Assembly (NCBI RefSeq): GCF_007096635.1
Contig: NZ_VKAA01000027.1
Span: 1-64,000 of the forward strand
Reading direction: 5' to 3'
Origin: Mycolicibacterium sp. 018/SC-01/001
Lineage (GTDB): Bacteria > Actinomycetota > Actinomycetes > Mycobacteriales > Mycobacteriaceae
DNA: 64,000 bases
The stretch's first letter is position 1, and every line of letters begins with the position of its first letter. The notes beneath the pieces are model-generated. The model did no database searches and was not told the DNA's origin. It saw only the letters and a list, made by a program, of their open reading frames with translations. Positions 43,372 through 52,950 of this stretch are shown piece after piece. A program made the translations under genes and the position numbers.

Positions 43372-44359
43372 GGTGACGACGCACCTACACCGTCAACCCG
43401 CCCGAGAATGGGGAAAGGTCGCGGCCAAGCTCGCGGTTCCGGGTCTGCTCATCCTGCTCATCCTGGTGTTCAGCCTGCTCCGGCCCGAAACATTCGCCAC
43501 GGCGGCAAACGCCGAAACCATCCTCGTCGAGAGCGCGGTGCTGACAATGCTCAGCCTGGCCGTGATGTTGCCGCTGATCGTCGACGAATTCGACCTGTCG
43601 CTTGCTGCAGTCTTGGGAATGTCCGCGATGCTGGCCGCGGGACTGCCGGCACGGCAGGGATTCAGCGTCGTGGCGACACTAGCTGCCATCGTAATCATGG
43701 CACTCGTGGTGGGGGCCATTCATTCGCTCCTCATCGTCAAGTTCAACCTTCCATCCTTCGTCGTGACCCTCGGCACCAATTCCGTTCTGGCAGGGTTGAT
43801 TTTGTTCTACTCGGACGGCGCAGTCGTGTACGAGGCCATACCCGACGGAATCCGGATCATCGGAACCGCGTCCGTCGCCGGAATAGGTCTTCCCATCCTG
43901 ATCACCGCAGGAATCACCGCGTCGTTGTGGTTCATGTTGACGCAACGACCCATCGGACGCCTCTTCTACGCCGTCGGCGCCAACGAGCCTGCCGCGCGAC
44001 TGGCTGGCGTACCCACGGCCAAGATCCGCACGGTGGCGTTGCTCGGCGCTCCGGTACTCGCCGCGATAGCCGGACTGGTCCTCACGGCTCGGGTCGGCTC
44101 GGCCAACCCGACGTCCTACAGCGCATTCTTCCTGCCCGCGTTCGCGGCAGCGTTCTTGAGTCTGGCGGCAATACAGATCGGAAAGTTCAACCCCTTGGGC
44201 GTCGTCGCCTCTGTCTACCTACTTGCCGTGGGAGTGGCAGGACTCGCCCAACTCGGGGTGCCCTCCTGGGTGGACCCGGTCTTCAACGGGGCCGCGCTGG
44301 TCATCGCCATCGCACTGTCCCGACTGACGTCCAACCGCCGGTCAGCACAGGCGATTTGA
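43358..44359 (+). CDS. Sugar-type ABC transporter permease (RbsC-like)
   Basis: The 333-residue membrane protein has about nine to ten helices and the RbsC-type pattern: AVLTMLSLAVMLPLIVDEFD, LSLAAVLGMSAMLAAGLPAR, KFNLPSFVVTLGTNSVLAGL and, after the cytoplasmic loop GRLFYAVGANEPAARLAGVP, the coupling helix TAKIRTVALLGAPVL. It forms the membrane channel for the ATPase encoded just upstream. The gene is the last of the transporter genes; catabolic genes follow in the same direction. Confidence 0.93.
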   Translation: MATAEVTTHLHRQPAREWGKVAAKLAVPGLLILLILVFSLLRPETFATAANAETILVESAVLTMLSLAVMLPLIVDEFDLSLAAVLGMSAMLAAGLPARQGFSVVATLAAIVIMALVVGAIHSLLIVKFNLPSFVVTLGTNSVLAGLILFYSDGAVVYEAIPDGIRIIGTASVAGIGLPILITAGITASLWFMLTQRPIGRLFYAVGANEPAARLAGVPTAKIRTVALLGAPVLAAIAGLVLTARVGSANPTSYSAFFLPAFAAAFLSLAAIQIGKFNPLGVVASVYLLAVGVAGLAQLGVPSWVDPVFNGAALVIAIALSRLTSNRRSAQAI

Positions 44360-44397
44360 GACCCACTCGCGCCTGGCGCAAAGCCGAAAGGACATCG

Positions 44398-44886
44398 ATG
44401 CAACCGCAACTCCCCTCGTCCCGAGTCGACCAACTTGGCTTCCTGGTACCAGATCTCGCCCGGGGCGTTCGAGAATGGACTGCCGCGCTCGGCGCACCGC
44501 GGTGGCAGATCTACAGTTACGCACCCGGTAAAGCCGGGGCACGCTACGGCTATCGTGGCGAACCGGGTCGGTTCGCCATGCGACTCGCACTGGCCGACAC
44601 GGTGCCCCAAATCGAACTCATCGAGCCCATCAATGGGCCCAGTATCTACCACGATTGGATCGACGAACACGGCTACGGGTTGCACCACGTCGGATTCTTC
44701 GTCTCGTCAGTTGACGACATCGTCGACGCCTATCGCACGCACGGTTTGGAGCCTACCCAGACGGGTGCCGGGTACGGCGTCGACGGTGACGGTGGATTCG
44801 CGTACTACGAAACGCAGGACACACTCGGCGCCGTCGTCGAGTTCATCGAAATACCCGCACGACGGGTTCCCAGCGAAACCCTTTGA
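44398..44886 (+). CDS. VOC-superfamily (glyoxalase-fold) protein
   Basis: A 162-residue protein with two beta-alpha-beta-beta-beta modules: VDQLGFLVPDLARGVREWTA at the start and LHHVGFFVSSVDDIVDAYRT in the second half. Possible metal ligands are the His in LHHVG and a Glu in AVVEFIEIP. VOC proteins are metal-dependent isomerases, epimerases or dioxygenases. ATG 44398 (with AAAGGAC upstream) is chosen; a much longer frame overlaps the permease and is a shadow. It follows the permease by 38 bases and is probably the first catabolic enzyme of the operon. Confidence 0.85.
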   Translation: MQPQLPSSRVDQLGFLVPDLARGVREWTAALGAPRWQIYSYAPGKAGARYGYRGEPGRFAMRLALADTVPQIELIEPINGPSIYHDWIDEHGYGLHHVGFFVSSVDDIVDAYRTHGLEPTQTGAGYGVDGDGGFAYYETQDTLGAVVEFIEIPARRVPSETL

Positions 44887-44923
44887 AGAGCTTCACCTCA
44901 ACACAACCACTGAAGGAGTGAAC

Positions 44924-45412
44924 ATGACCAACACCATCGAGCAACTCACCCGGAGGGTTGCACGCCTGGACGCTGCCGAACAGATTCGTCGCCTCAAGCT
45001 GCAGTACGCCGTGGCATGCGACAACGACTATCAACCCGACGTCATAGCGCCCATGTTCACCGAGGACGCGGTCTGGGACGGCGGCGACCGCTGGGGACGC
45101 CACGTCGGCCGCCAAGCCATCTACGACTTCTTCGCCGCAACCAGCGAGACCATCACCTTCGCGCTGCACCTCATGATCGGCGGCGACATCGACGTCGACG
45201 AAACGGCGACGACAGCGACCGGCTTTTGGCAGCTCTACGAACCCGTCGCCATCTCGGACGGTGGCCAGGGGTTTTCAGCAATCATGGCGGGTACGTACAA
45301 CGACGAATATCGACTGACCGACGAGGGGTGGAAGTTCTCCGTCGTGCGGCTGAACTGGGCCATGCAAGCGCGAATCGATCACGGCTGGCACGACAGTCGC
45401 TTCCATATCTGA
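44924..45412 (+). CDS. SnoaL/NTF2-like protein
   Basis: The 162-residue product has the cone-shaped NTF2-like pattern: LDAAEQIRRLKLQYAVACDN, then DVIAPMFTEDAVWDG, GRQAIYDFFAATSETITFAL and a C-terminal EGWKFSVVRLNWAMQARID. Such proteins include dehydratases, isomerases and ring-hydroxylating dioxygenase small subunits. The early DxxEQIRRLKxxY motif is of the SnoaL_4 type, common next to monooxygenases. GAAGGAG is well spaced before ATG 44924. It is co-directional with the VOC and amidase genes, so a step on the same pathway is expected. Confidence 0.85.
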   Translation: MTNTIEQLTRRVARLDAAEQIRRLKLQYAVACDNDYQPDVIAPMFTEDAVWDGGDRWGRHVGRQAIYDFFAATSETITFALHLMIGGDIDVDETATTATGFWQLYEPVAISDGGQGFSAIMAGTYNDEYRLTDEGWKFSVVRLNWAMQARIDHGWHDSRFHI

Positions 45413-45454
45413 CCGGCCCGAGTCGGATTCACGAGCTCGAGGAGGAGCGATTCC

Positions 45455-47014
45455 ATGACCCGAACGCGGACCGATGTCGCCGCGCTGGCGGCGACCTGGG
45501 GACTGTCCGAAAGCAAAGGCATCGACGACATCATCAAGATGGTCAACGTCCAACTCGATGCCGCGGAGCCGATGGCGGCCATGCCGTCTCCAGTCCACCC
45601 CCCCACCCACTGGCGCCGGTCGACGCCGCTGGACGACCCCCTGAATGCCGTTGTGCGCTGGTGTGATCTGCCTCCGACTGGCGACGGTCCGCTTTCGGGT
45701 CGCACCATTTCAGTGAAGGACTCGATTTCGGTCGCGGGAGTGCCGGCCACATGCGGTTACACGGGACTGGAAGACTTCGTTCCCGTCGCCCATGCGACAG
45801 TCGTCGACCGCATCCTTCGCGCTGGTGGTCGTGTGGTGGCGACCACCAACATGGATTGCTTCGGTTTTGCTGCGTCGGGTGAGACCAGTTCCTACGGGCC
45901 TACGGTCAATCCGAACTCCGCAGCGCACCTCGCCGGAGGGTCTTCCAGCGGCGCTGCGGCCGCACTGTCCTACCCCGGGATCGACATGGCCGTGGGTTGC
46001 GACCAGGGTGGATCCATCCGCATTCCGGCGGCGTGGTGCGGGGCACTGGGCCTCAAACCCACTCACGGGTGGGTGCCGTACACCGGTATCGCGGGAATCG
46101 ATCAGATCATCGACCACGCAGGGCCCATCGCCCGGTCAGTCGCAGACATCGCGACATTGATGGACGTACTCGTCGGCAGGGACGACGAAGACCCGCGACA
46201 ACCCGCCCAGATCCCCCCACCGATGTTCACCAGGCGGGTCGAGAACGCACGAAAATCCCTCGCCGGCCTCACGATCGGGGTCGTCGACGAAGCCGTCGAC
46301 CTCACCCGTCAGCACGGGTCCACGGAGATCCTCGATGTCTTCGAACAGACCCTCACCCAGCTGCAGGCGTTGGGCGCACGAATTGAACGCGTGTCGATCC
46401 CCGAACACCTCACCATTGCCGAGGCGGCGTTCGTCTGCAACATCGAAGGCATGGCCTCGCTGTTGCGATCCGGGGGCCAAGGATACGGACACCTCGGTCG
46501 CTACGACCCGCTGTTCTCGGCGCGGCTGCACAGTGCGCTGCAGAACCGTGCTCTCGAGCTGTCACCGCAAGTGAAACTGGCGTGGTTGGCCGGGACGACG
46601 ATGTCGACCACGTACGGCGGCGCCTTGTATGCCAGGGCCCGAAACCAGCTTGCCAGCCAAACAGCCACGTACGAGCTCGTTTTCAGGTCGCTCGATATGC
46701 TCGTCATGCCTACCACGCCGATTGCCCCGCTCTTGGCGGGCGACCACGCCAACGTCGAACAAGTCTTGGAGCGAGGGTGGACGATGCTGGGTAACACCTC
46801 GCCTTTCAACAGCACGGGGATGCCGGCACTGAGCATGCCTGTAGGACGCGCGAACGGACTCCCGGTCGGTGTGATGCTGGCGGGACCGAAAGGCACCGAT
46901 GCAGAGTTGCTCGAGGTTGCGCGGCTCTACGAGGCAGAGGTCGGCTGGAAGCTGGGCCTAGAACGTCACGTGACGACGCGAGATTGGAGCACTGGCCAAT
47001 GCAATTCGGATTGA
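45455..47014 (+). CDS. Amidase-signature family hydrolase
   Basis: A 519-residue enzyme with the amidase-signature Ser-cisSer-Lys triad: Lys88 in ISVKDSIS, the cis-Ser in AGGSSSGAAAA (163-165) and the nucleophile Ser187 in GCDQGGSIRIPAAW. A helical N-terminal extension of about 50 residues is present, as in several catabolic amidases. It hydrolyses a carboxamide (or urea-type bond) to an acid and an amine. Gly/Ala-rich termini show no export signal. It sits between the NTF2-like and LLM genes and overlaps the latter by 16 bases, so it probably acts in the same pathway. Confidence 0.92.
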   Translation: MTRTRTDVAALAATWGLSESKGIDDIIKMVNVQLDAAEPMAAMPSPVHPPTHWRRSTPLDDPLNAVVRWCDLPPTGDGPLSGRTISVKDSISVAGVPATCGYTGLEDFVPVAHATVVDRILRAGGRVVATTNMDCFGFAASGETSSYGPTVNPNSAAHLAGGSSSGAAAALSYPGIDMAVGCDQGGSIRIPAAWCGALGLKPTHGWVPYTGIAGIDQIIDHAGPIARSVADIATLMDVLVGRDDEDPRQPAQIPPPMFTRRVENARKSLAGLTIGVVDEAVDLTRQHGSTEILDVFEQTLTQLQALGARIERVSIPEHLTIAEAAFVCNIEGMASLLRSGGQGYGHLGRYDPLFSARLHSALQNRALELSPQVKLAWLAGTTMSTTYGGALYARARNQLASQTATYELVFRSLDMLVMPTTPIAPLLAGDHANVEQVLERGWTMLGNTSPFNSTGMPALSMPVGRANGLPVGVMLAGPKGTDAELLEVARLYEAEVGWKLGLERHVTTRDWSTGQCNSD

Positions 47015-48021
47015 ACCTCCCCACCCACGGCGTGATGAGCCGCGACGTGGACGGAGACTGCTTCTTGACCAATATCGATCCTCAGGACATGAAGCCAGTC
47101 GAACGCAGCGTCCGCGCCGAGGAGCTTGGCTACCACTCCGTCTGGCTGAGCGATCACATCGTGACCGAACGACAGACAGACGAGGTGCACCCGGCCAACT
47201 CGTCAGGTAAGCGAGCATATCCCGACAGGCCGGTGATGCTGGACGTGGCAACGACTTTCGGCGCCATCGCAAGCAGGACCTCTACCCTGCGCTTCTGTCC
47301 GACCGTTTATATCGCCCCTTATCGACACCCGCTTGTCACCGCTCATGAATGGGCGACTCTGGATGTGCTGTCGGGTGGCAGAGCCATGATGGCCGTCGGC
47401 GTCGGCTGGGAGACAGGCGAGTTCGCGGCCCTGGGCGCAAATTTCGACCAGCGTGGCGGCGTACTCTGGGAGAGCATTCAAATCTATCGCCAGGCCTGGG
47501 AACACTCCGACATCGAGTTTCGGGGAAAGTACTTCGACATCGACGGCGTGTCGATGGATTTGAAGCCGATCCAAAGTAGAATTCCGATCTGGTACGGGGG
47601 AATGTCGAAGATCGCCGCAAAGCGGGCGGCCCGCTTGTGTGACGGCTTCTACCCGATGCTGTTGGACGGACGCACGCAACCATCGGATCTCGACTTTCTG
47701 CGGACGGTGATCCGGAAGGAAGCAGACGAACTGCAGCGCGACCTATCCGACTTCACCATGGGCGCATACTGTCAAGTCCGACTGACGACAACGGCGCAGC
47801 CAGACGGATCCTTCAGATACGGCCGTCCCGTCTTGACCGGCAACGTCGAGCAGATTGTCGGGGATCTCGAGCGATTGGCCGGCCACGGCTATCAGCACAT
47901 CACCGTGCAGTTCGACTGTCCTGGAGGCACAGTGACTGAGTACGCAGAGCAGACCGAGCAGTTCGCCCTCGAGGTGCTACCCCAGGTCAGCTCGATTGCC
48001 GCTGCGCCCATGACCTCATAA
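46999..48021 (+). CDS. LLM-class flavin- or F420-dependent oxidoreductase
   Basis: The 340-residue TIM-barrel protein of the luciferase-like family has MQFGLNLPTHG, AEELGYHSVWLSDHIV and HEWATLDVLSGGRAMMAVGV as its cofactor-pocket signature, followed by IPIWYGGMSKIAAKRAARLC. In mycobacteria many such proteins use F420 instead of FMN. ATG 46999 begins inside the amidase gene (16-base overlap), with GGAGC upstream; an ATG at 46984 would add five residues. It is probably the oxidising step of the pathway, such as ring or C-N oxidation. It is the last gene of the operon. Confidence 0.9.
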   Translation: MQFGLNLPTHGVMSRDVDGDCFLTNIDPQDMKPVERSVRAEELGYHSVWLSDHIVTERQTDEVHPANSSGKRAYPDRPVMLDVATTFGAIASRTSTLRFCPTVYIAPYRHPLVTAHEWATLDVLSGGRAMMAVGVGWETGEFAALGANFDQRGGVLWESIQIYRQAWEHSDIEFRGKYFDIDGVSMDLKPIQSRIPIWYGGMSKIAAKRAARLCDGFYPMLLDGRTQPSDLDFLRTVIRKEADELQRDLSDFTMGAYCQVRLTTTAQPDGSFRYGRPVLTGNVEQIVGDLERLAGHGYQHITVQFDCPGGTVTEYAEQTEQFALEVLPQVSSIAAAPMTS

Positions 48022-48144
48022 CTCGAACGACTACCCTTTACGATTCGCTGTGGCGTTGGCGCACGGCGAACGAGCCATGGCGCGCCCAGAAAGGCGCAGT
48101 GTTTGTGCGTGACGGCCGAAGAGGTGTCTTGCACCTATCGCGGT

Positions 48145-48345
48145 TCATTCGGCATCCGCTCGATCGCCATTGTTCATGAGGAGCAGGCACACTCGGTACA
48201 GGCCCCCTGCGCCATTGCGCAGCTGCTCGGAATCTAGGACCACGTTGAAATGGGCGATCGTGTGGGTCGATTCATGTCCATCGTCCCTGCGTCGGTAGCG
48301 GCTCGTCGCGCTCGCGGTTGGTGCGGCGAGAGCATTACGGGCTGT
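48145..48345 (-). pseudogene. Possible remnant of an NTF2-like gene
   Basis: In the 460-base gap after the LLM gene a minus-strand frame without an ATG reads SRYRRRDDGHESTHTIAHFN, then VVLDSEQL and GGLYRVCLLLMNNGDRADAE, ending at the TGA at 48145-48147. The strand-rich pattern with THTIAHFNVV resembles the end of SnoaL-type proteins. No start or N-terminal half is visible, so it looks like a decayed copy. The rest of the gap (48022-48144, 48346-48481) holds no gene; CTGCGC-CATT-GCGCAG (48207-48222) is a small hairpin inside it. Confidence 0.4.
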
Positions 48346-48481
48346 GTGCGTTGATGACTGTGCGAAGAGCCACCGGGGGCGGCGCGACGATAGCCGACAA
48401 CCACGAACACGCGAACGACGGGGTGGATTCAGTCCAGCTCGTCACGATCTGTCGTGTGAGATGACTCCTTCGGAGGTTCCG

Positions 48482-49816
48482 TCACAGGAGAATTCGCATG
48501 GGAGTCTCGATTATGCTGATGAAAGTCTTCATCCACTCGGCCGCCACCGCGCCGTCGACCGGACGGTGATCGACGGACAGCGTGAACTGCACCATGGTGG
48601 CGATGGCCAGATGATCGTCGATCACGACCGCCTGTTTCATGGCCCCGCCGACGGCAAGGATTGCCGATTGTGGCGGGTTGATGATGGCGGCGAACTCCTG
48701 GGTGCCGTACATGCCCAGATTGCTGATGGTCAGCGTGCCGCCGTTGAGTTCGTGCTGTTTGAGGCCGCCGGAGCGGGCTCGCTCGGCCAGGTCGCGGGTT
48801 GTCGTCGCAATGGCGGTGATCGACTGGCCGTCGACGTCGCGGACGACGGGGGTGACCAGGCCGCCCTCGGAAGCGACGGCAATGGCCAAATCCACACTGT
48901 GATACTGCCTTATCGCATCGGGGGTCCAGATCACGTTCATTTCGGGCACGGCGATGTGCGCGGCCGCGGCGGCCTTCACCAACATGTCGTTCACCGAGAC
49001 CTTGGTGGCGGCGGAGTCGTTGATCACCGCCCGCAGGGCCAGCAGTTCACCGACGTCTGCGCTGCCGCGCAGATAGAAGTGAGGCGCCTGATGCTTGCTC
49101 TCGGTGAGACGCGCAGCGATGGCTCGGCGGATTCGGGTGTGAGGCAGATCGGTGTAGCCGGGCGCACCGGTCTCGGGCAGTGACGTCGGAGATTGGGAGG
49201 CGGGGGGCTGAGGTGTAGCGGGTGCGGGCGCTGCCGTGGGCTCTGCGGGTGTGGCAGGCGCGTTCAACAGATCGATGATGTCGCGCTTGACCATTCGCCC
49301 ATTGGGCCCTGTGCCGACGACGGCATCGAGGTCGAGGTTGTGTTCGGCGGCAAGTCGTCGCACCAGTGGCGCGACGAAGCGGCGTCCTTTGCTTGCGGTG
49401 CCCTCCGTCGACGCAGGAGCTGGTGCGGGCGCCGGCGCAGCTTTGGTTGTGCGTTCTGGAGTATGGTCGGCGTCGGCCGCGGCGGGCAGCACATCGGCCT
49501 CCGGTGTGCCGACCCCGACCGCGGAGCCGTCGACACCAAGTTCGGCCAGAGCGGCGTCGATGTCGGGGACGGACTGTCCGACGTCGGCGATGAAGGCGAT
49601 CGCGTCACCGACCTCGACACGGGTTCCTGCCTCGACGAGATGGCGCAAAATCACCCCCGCCGTCTCGGCTTCTATGTCGACGCTGGCCTTGTCGGTCTCC
49701 ACGGTGACAAGCGTGTCACCCTCTGCGAATTCAGCGTTCTCCGCGACGAGCCACTCCGAGAGCAGCGCGTCGGTGGTGCCTGCGGCGACTTCGGGCATGC
49801 GGTAGAGGGCGGGCAT
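48482..49816 (-). CDS. Dihydrolipoamide acyltransferase (E2)
   Basis: The 444-residue E2 has one lipoyl domain with the modified Lys43 in TVETDKASVDIE, an Ala/Pro linker, a peripheral-subunit-binding domain (RFVAPLVRRLAAEHNLDLDA, GTGPNGRMVKRDI), a second Pro/Ala linker and a catalytic domain. The active-site HxxxDG is near the end, SVDHRPVDGA with His417 and Asp421. It transfers the acyl group to CoA. It starts three bases after the fused E1 gene, so the two are co-translated. The E3 (Lpd) gene is on the opposite strand beyond a regulator gene. Confidence 0.93.
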   Translation of the reverse strand: MPALYRMPEVAAGTTDALLSEWLVAENAEFAEGDTLVTVETDKASVDIEAETAGVILRHLVEAGTRVEVGDAIAFIADVGQSVPDIDAALAELGVDGSAVGVGTPEADVLPAAADADHTPERTTKAAPAPAPAPASTEGTASKGRRFVAPLVRRLAAEHNLDLDAVVGTGPNGRMVKRDIIDLLNAPATPAEPTAAPAPATPQPPASQSPTSLPETGAPGYTDLPHTRIRRAIAARLTESKHQAPHFYLRGSADVGELLALRAVINDSAATKVSVNDMLVKAAAAAHIAVPEMNVIWTPDAIRQYHSVDLAIAVASEGGLVTPVVRDVDGQSITAIATTTRDLAERARSGGLKQHELNGGTLTISNLGMYGTQEFAAIINPPQSAILAVGGAMKQAVVIDDHLAIATMVQFTLSVDHRPVDGAVAAEWMKTFISIIETPMRILL

Positions 49817-49819
49817 GGG

Positions 49820-51997
49820 TCAGGCCTCCGTGACTTCGGTCAGCTTGGCGGTGGCCTCTGCCGCCTGGGCGATAGCGGCCCGCTCGAGGACCTTGCTGAT
49901 GCTTGGCGACGCCTCGCCACCGGTGATTCGCTCGACGGGGTGGTCGAGCCAGTCGAAGTACCGGCGCTGGATCTCGTCGGCGAGCCAGCCGCCGTAGCTG
50001 GTGCCACGGGCACCCTGCTCGGCGACTATCACGCGGTTGGTTTTCTTGATGCTGTGTTCGATCGTCTCCCAGTCGATGCTCGCGCGATCGAGCCATCTCA
50101 AATCGATGACGTCGGCGTCGAAGCCACCGTCGTCGACCGCCTCGAGGACATAGTTCGTCATCGCAAGGTATGTGAGGACAGTGACGGCGTCGCCAGTTCG
50201 GCGCTTGGCGGCCTTGCCAACCGGTAGGTAGTAGTCGTGGTCGTCCACGGGTGCGTCGCCGGTGCTCGCGTAGAGGTCCACGTGTTCGAGGACGACCACC
50301 GGATCCTTGCAGCGAAGCGCGGTGTTCATCAAACCGACATAGTCGAACGGTGTTGACGGCGCGACGATGCGCCAGCCCGGCTGAGTCGCGAAGATGCCTG
50401 CGGGGTCCATTGAGTGCTGAGACCCGTAGCCGGTGCCCATGGCCACCTTGCTGCGCAAGACGAAGGGGACATCGTTGTCGCCTCCAAACATGTGGCGGGC
50501 CTTGCCAATTTGATTGAACAGTTGATCGGCGGCGACCCACATGAAGTCGGCGTACATGAACTCGACGACCGGCTTGTACCGACCGTCCAGGGCCATGCCA
50601 CCGCCTAGACCAGTGAAGGCGTTCTCACTGATCGGAGTACCCAGAATGCGGTCGGGCCACTTGTCCGAGATGCCACGGGTGGCGCCGTTGGTACCTCCGT
50701 TGAGGCGGTGAACGTCCTCACCCATGATCACAACGGTGTCGTCGCGATCCATCTGTCGAGCCAATACGGTCGCGATCTCGTCGATGAACTTGCTTTGCTT
50801 CACCTCACCCGTGAAGGTGTCGCGATCGGTGAACTCCGTGTCGTCGAATTCGGACAAATCCCCACGCACCCCCATGTCGACGAAGTCGGTGTTGGGGAGT
50901 TCGCTCGGTTTGATTCGGCGTTCGCGTGGCTTGCCGCCGGGCTTCGGCTCGAGGATCACGTCGCCGAGTTCCTGCATTGTCGCCTTGACGCTTGCAGTGA
51001 AAGTGTCGAGCTGTTCCTGGTCGGCGATCTCGCGGCGCAACAGGTTCCTGGCGAGTTGGGCGATGGGATCACGGTCGCGGTAGGCGCGTTCCTCGTCCTT
51101 GGTGCGATAGCCGAACGCGCTGCCGGGAAAGGCCCCATTTTGATGAAAGTAACGGTAGACCTCAGCTTCGATGAGAGTCGGACCGTTTCCGGCCCGCATA
51201 TGCTCGACGGCCTCGTTCATCGCGAGATGGACTGCAAGAGTGTCCATCCCATCGACTTTCCAGCTCGGGATACCGAACCCGGGGCCGCGTGCCGACAGGC
51301 GTGGTTCGCCGGTGGCCTCCTCGACGGTGGTGGACACCGCATACCGATTGTTCTCGATGAAGAAACAGATTGGCAGCGTCCATGCTGCAGCGAGATTCAG
51401 CGTCTCCAGTGTCGATCCGATGTTGGTTGCGCCATCGCCGAAGTAGGTGACAGCCACGGCGTCGGTATTGGCATGACGCTGAGCCCACGCGTAGCCGGCT
51501 GCCAGGGGCACCCCACCTCCGACGATGGCGTTTGTTCCTACCGCGCCGGCTTCTCGCCACTGCAGGTGCATCGATCCACCTCTACCGCGGCAGAATCCAC
51601 GCGAAAGCCCGCAGATCTCGGCGAGGGTGCGCAGCAACACCGTGCGAACGTCCTCGTCGAGCTCAGTCGTCACGTCTATTCCTTCAGCCGCGACGTGATG
51701 CAGCGACTTGGCCAGAAATTGGTGATGCCCGCGGTGCGTGCCATTGACCACGTCGGAACTGGTCAGGGAGAGCACGGATCCGACGGCGCCGCCCTCCTGC
51801 CCGATACTCGAATGCGCGGGACCGTGGATCAGCCCTTGACCGGCAAGGTCGAGAACGTACTCCTCGAACACCCGAATCACGGTCGCTTGAGTGAACATCG
51901 ACGTCAGTAGCGCCGGGTGGGCGTCGTCCCAATCGTCTTCGGTGACCGAGACCTCGATCCAGTCGACGGCTGGTTGCAGCGCGTTCTTGTTGCTCAT
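49820..51997 (-). CDS. 2-oxoacid dehydrogenase E1, fused alpha and beta subunits
   Basis: A 725-residue thiamine-diphosphate enzyme with the alpha part first: CRGRGGSMHLQWREAG, GTNAIVGGGVPLAAGYAWAQ, FGDGATNIGSTLETLN as ThDP site, and ENNRYAVSTTVEEATGE. The beta part (from about residue 400) has VVIMGEDVHRLNGG, RILGTPISENAFTGLGGGMA and VEFMYADFMWVAADQLFNQ. The alpha-subunit motif resembles acetoin dehydrogenase and AcoA-type E1. It decarboxylates a 2-oxoacid (or cleaves acetoin) and loads the lipoyl arm of E2. ATG 51997 is preferred, as the longer frame enters the divergent promoter. Confidence 0.93.
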   Translation of the reverse strand: MSNKNALQPAVDWIEVSVTEDDWDDAHPALLTSMFTQATVIRVFEEYVLDLAGQGLIHGPAHSSIGQEGGAVGSVLSLTSSDVVNGTHRGHHQFLAKSLHHVAAEGIDVTTELDEDVRTVLLRTLAEICGLSRGFCRGRGGSMHLQWREAGAVGTNAIVGGGVPLAAGYAWAQRHANTDAVAVTYFGDGATNIGSTLETLNLAAAWTLPICFFIENNRYAVSTTVEEATGEPRLSARGPGFGIPSWKVDGMDTLAVHLAMNEAVEHMRAGNGPTLIEAEVYRYFHQNGAFPGSAFGYRTKDEERAYRDRDPIAQLARNLLRREIADQEQLDTFTASVKATMQELGDVILEPKPGGKPRERRIKPSELPNTDFVDMGVRGDLSEFDDTEFTDRDTFTGEVKQSKFIDEIATVLARQMDRDDTVVIMGEDVHRLNGGTNGATRGISDKWPDRILGTPISENAFTGLGGGMALDGRYKPVVEFMYADFMWVAADQLFNQIGKARHMFGGDNDVPFVLRSKVAMGTGYGSQHSMDPAGIFATQPGWRIVAPSTPFDYVGLMNTALRCKDPVVVLEHVDLYASTGDAPVDDHDYYLPVGKAAKRRTGDAVTVLTYLAMTNYVLEAVDDGGFDADVIDLRWLDRASIDWETIEHSIKKTNRVIVAEQGARGTSYGGWLADEIQRRYFDWLDHPVERITGGEASPSISKVLERAAIAQAAEATAKLTEVTEA

Positions 51998-52253
51998 ACG
52001 AACTTCGACTCCCCTGAGTTCTCGGTCACATGCCTGTGCCAAAATGTAGCCATTATTGCCGTCTAGAGTCAAGAAGTCTGGACAAATCTACGACTATGGA
52101 TCCATTATGGATATCGTGATGGCGATACCGGGAGCACACCACGGTGCGCTGCCGTCTCCACGCGGTCGCGTCGCGCACCCAAACGGCGTGACGCAGAAGC
52201 CGGCCGAGAAAATGAGCCAGTCATCTCGCTACCGGGCGAGTAAGAGTTACGTC
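51998..52253. promoter_or_regulatory. Divergent promoter between E1-E2 and gntR-lpd
   Basis: This region holds the starts of two divergent units. ATGGATCCAT (52096-52105) is a perfect 10-base palindrome, directly followed by TATGGAT again. These are candidate operator sites for the GntR protein encoded next to them. The long upstream extension of the GntR frame is probably untranslated. Confidence 0.45.
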
Positions 52254-52949
52254 ATGTCAGCAGAAGACGTGAAATCACCGTCCCCCTCCGCCGCTGCAAC
52301 CGCCGCGAGCGAGCGGGTGGCCGACCACCTGCGAAAAATCATCCTTGCGGGAGAGATCGGGCCCGGGGAACGCATTCGCCAAGAGGAGATTGCAGACCGA
52401 TTCGGCATGAGTCGCCTACCCGTTCGCGAAGCGCTCCGCATGCTCGAACTCGAAGGGCTCACCGAACTCCAGACCAACCGTGGCGCTCGAGTGCCCGCCC
52501 TGACCAGCCACGAAGCCGACATGATTTACCGGATGCGGGAATCCCTGGAACCGCTGGTCCTCGGCGAGAGCATCGATGCACTCAGCGACGCCGACATCGC
52601 CGAACTCTCCGACATCCAGGACCGGATCGAAGCCCGCGACAACCTGGCGGACTTCATGGAACTGGACCGAGCCTTCCATCTCACGTCCTACCGAGGATGC
52701 ACGGTCGAACCCCTGGCCTCGACGGTCGTCCGGTTGTGGAACATGACTCAGCATTACCGGCGGGAATTCGTTCGGATCACCGGCCCCAGCCGCCGCTGGG
52801 TCGTGATCGCCGAGCACCGCCTTCTGCTCGACGCAATCACCCAGCGGGACAGGACGATTGCGGCCACGATCCTGAAGACCCACGTCGAGCGTACGCGTAT
52901 GGAAATTCTCAACCACCCCGAGATATTCACAGTGAAGGGAACCACCTGA
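52254..52949 (+). CDS. GntR-family regulator, FCD subgroup, of the dehydrogenase complex
   Basis: The 231-residue regulator has a winged helix ([40 protein letters not shown]) and an FCD effector domain ([39 protein letters not shown]). ATG 52254 is chosen because the HTH domain begins about 20 residues in; longer starts in the same frame exist up to 52056. It is followed by the lpd start after one base, so the two are translationally coupled. Divergent position to the E1-E2 genes suggests it controls the whole complex. Confidence 0.9.
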   Translation: MSAEDVKSPSPSAAATAASERVADHLRKIILAGEIGPGERIRQEEIADRFGMSRLPVREALRMLELEGLTELQTNRGARVPALTSHEADMIYRMRESLEPLVLGESIDALSDADIAELSDIQDRIEARDNLADFMELDRAFHLTSYRGCTVEPLASTVVRLWNMTQHYRREFVRITGPSRRWVVIAEHRLLLDAITQRDRTIAATILKTHVERTRMEILNHPEIFTVKGTT

Positions 52950-52950
52950 C

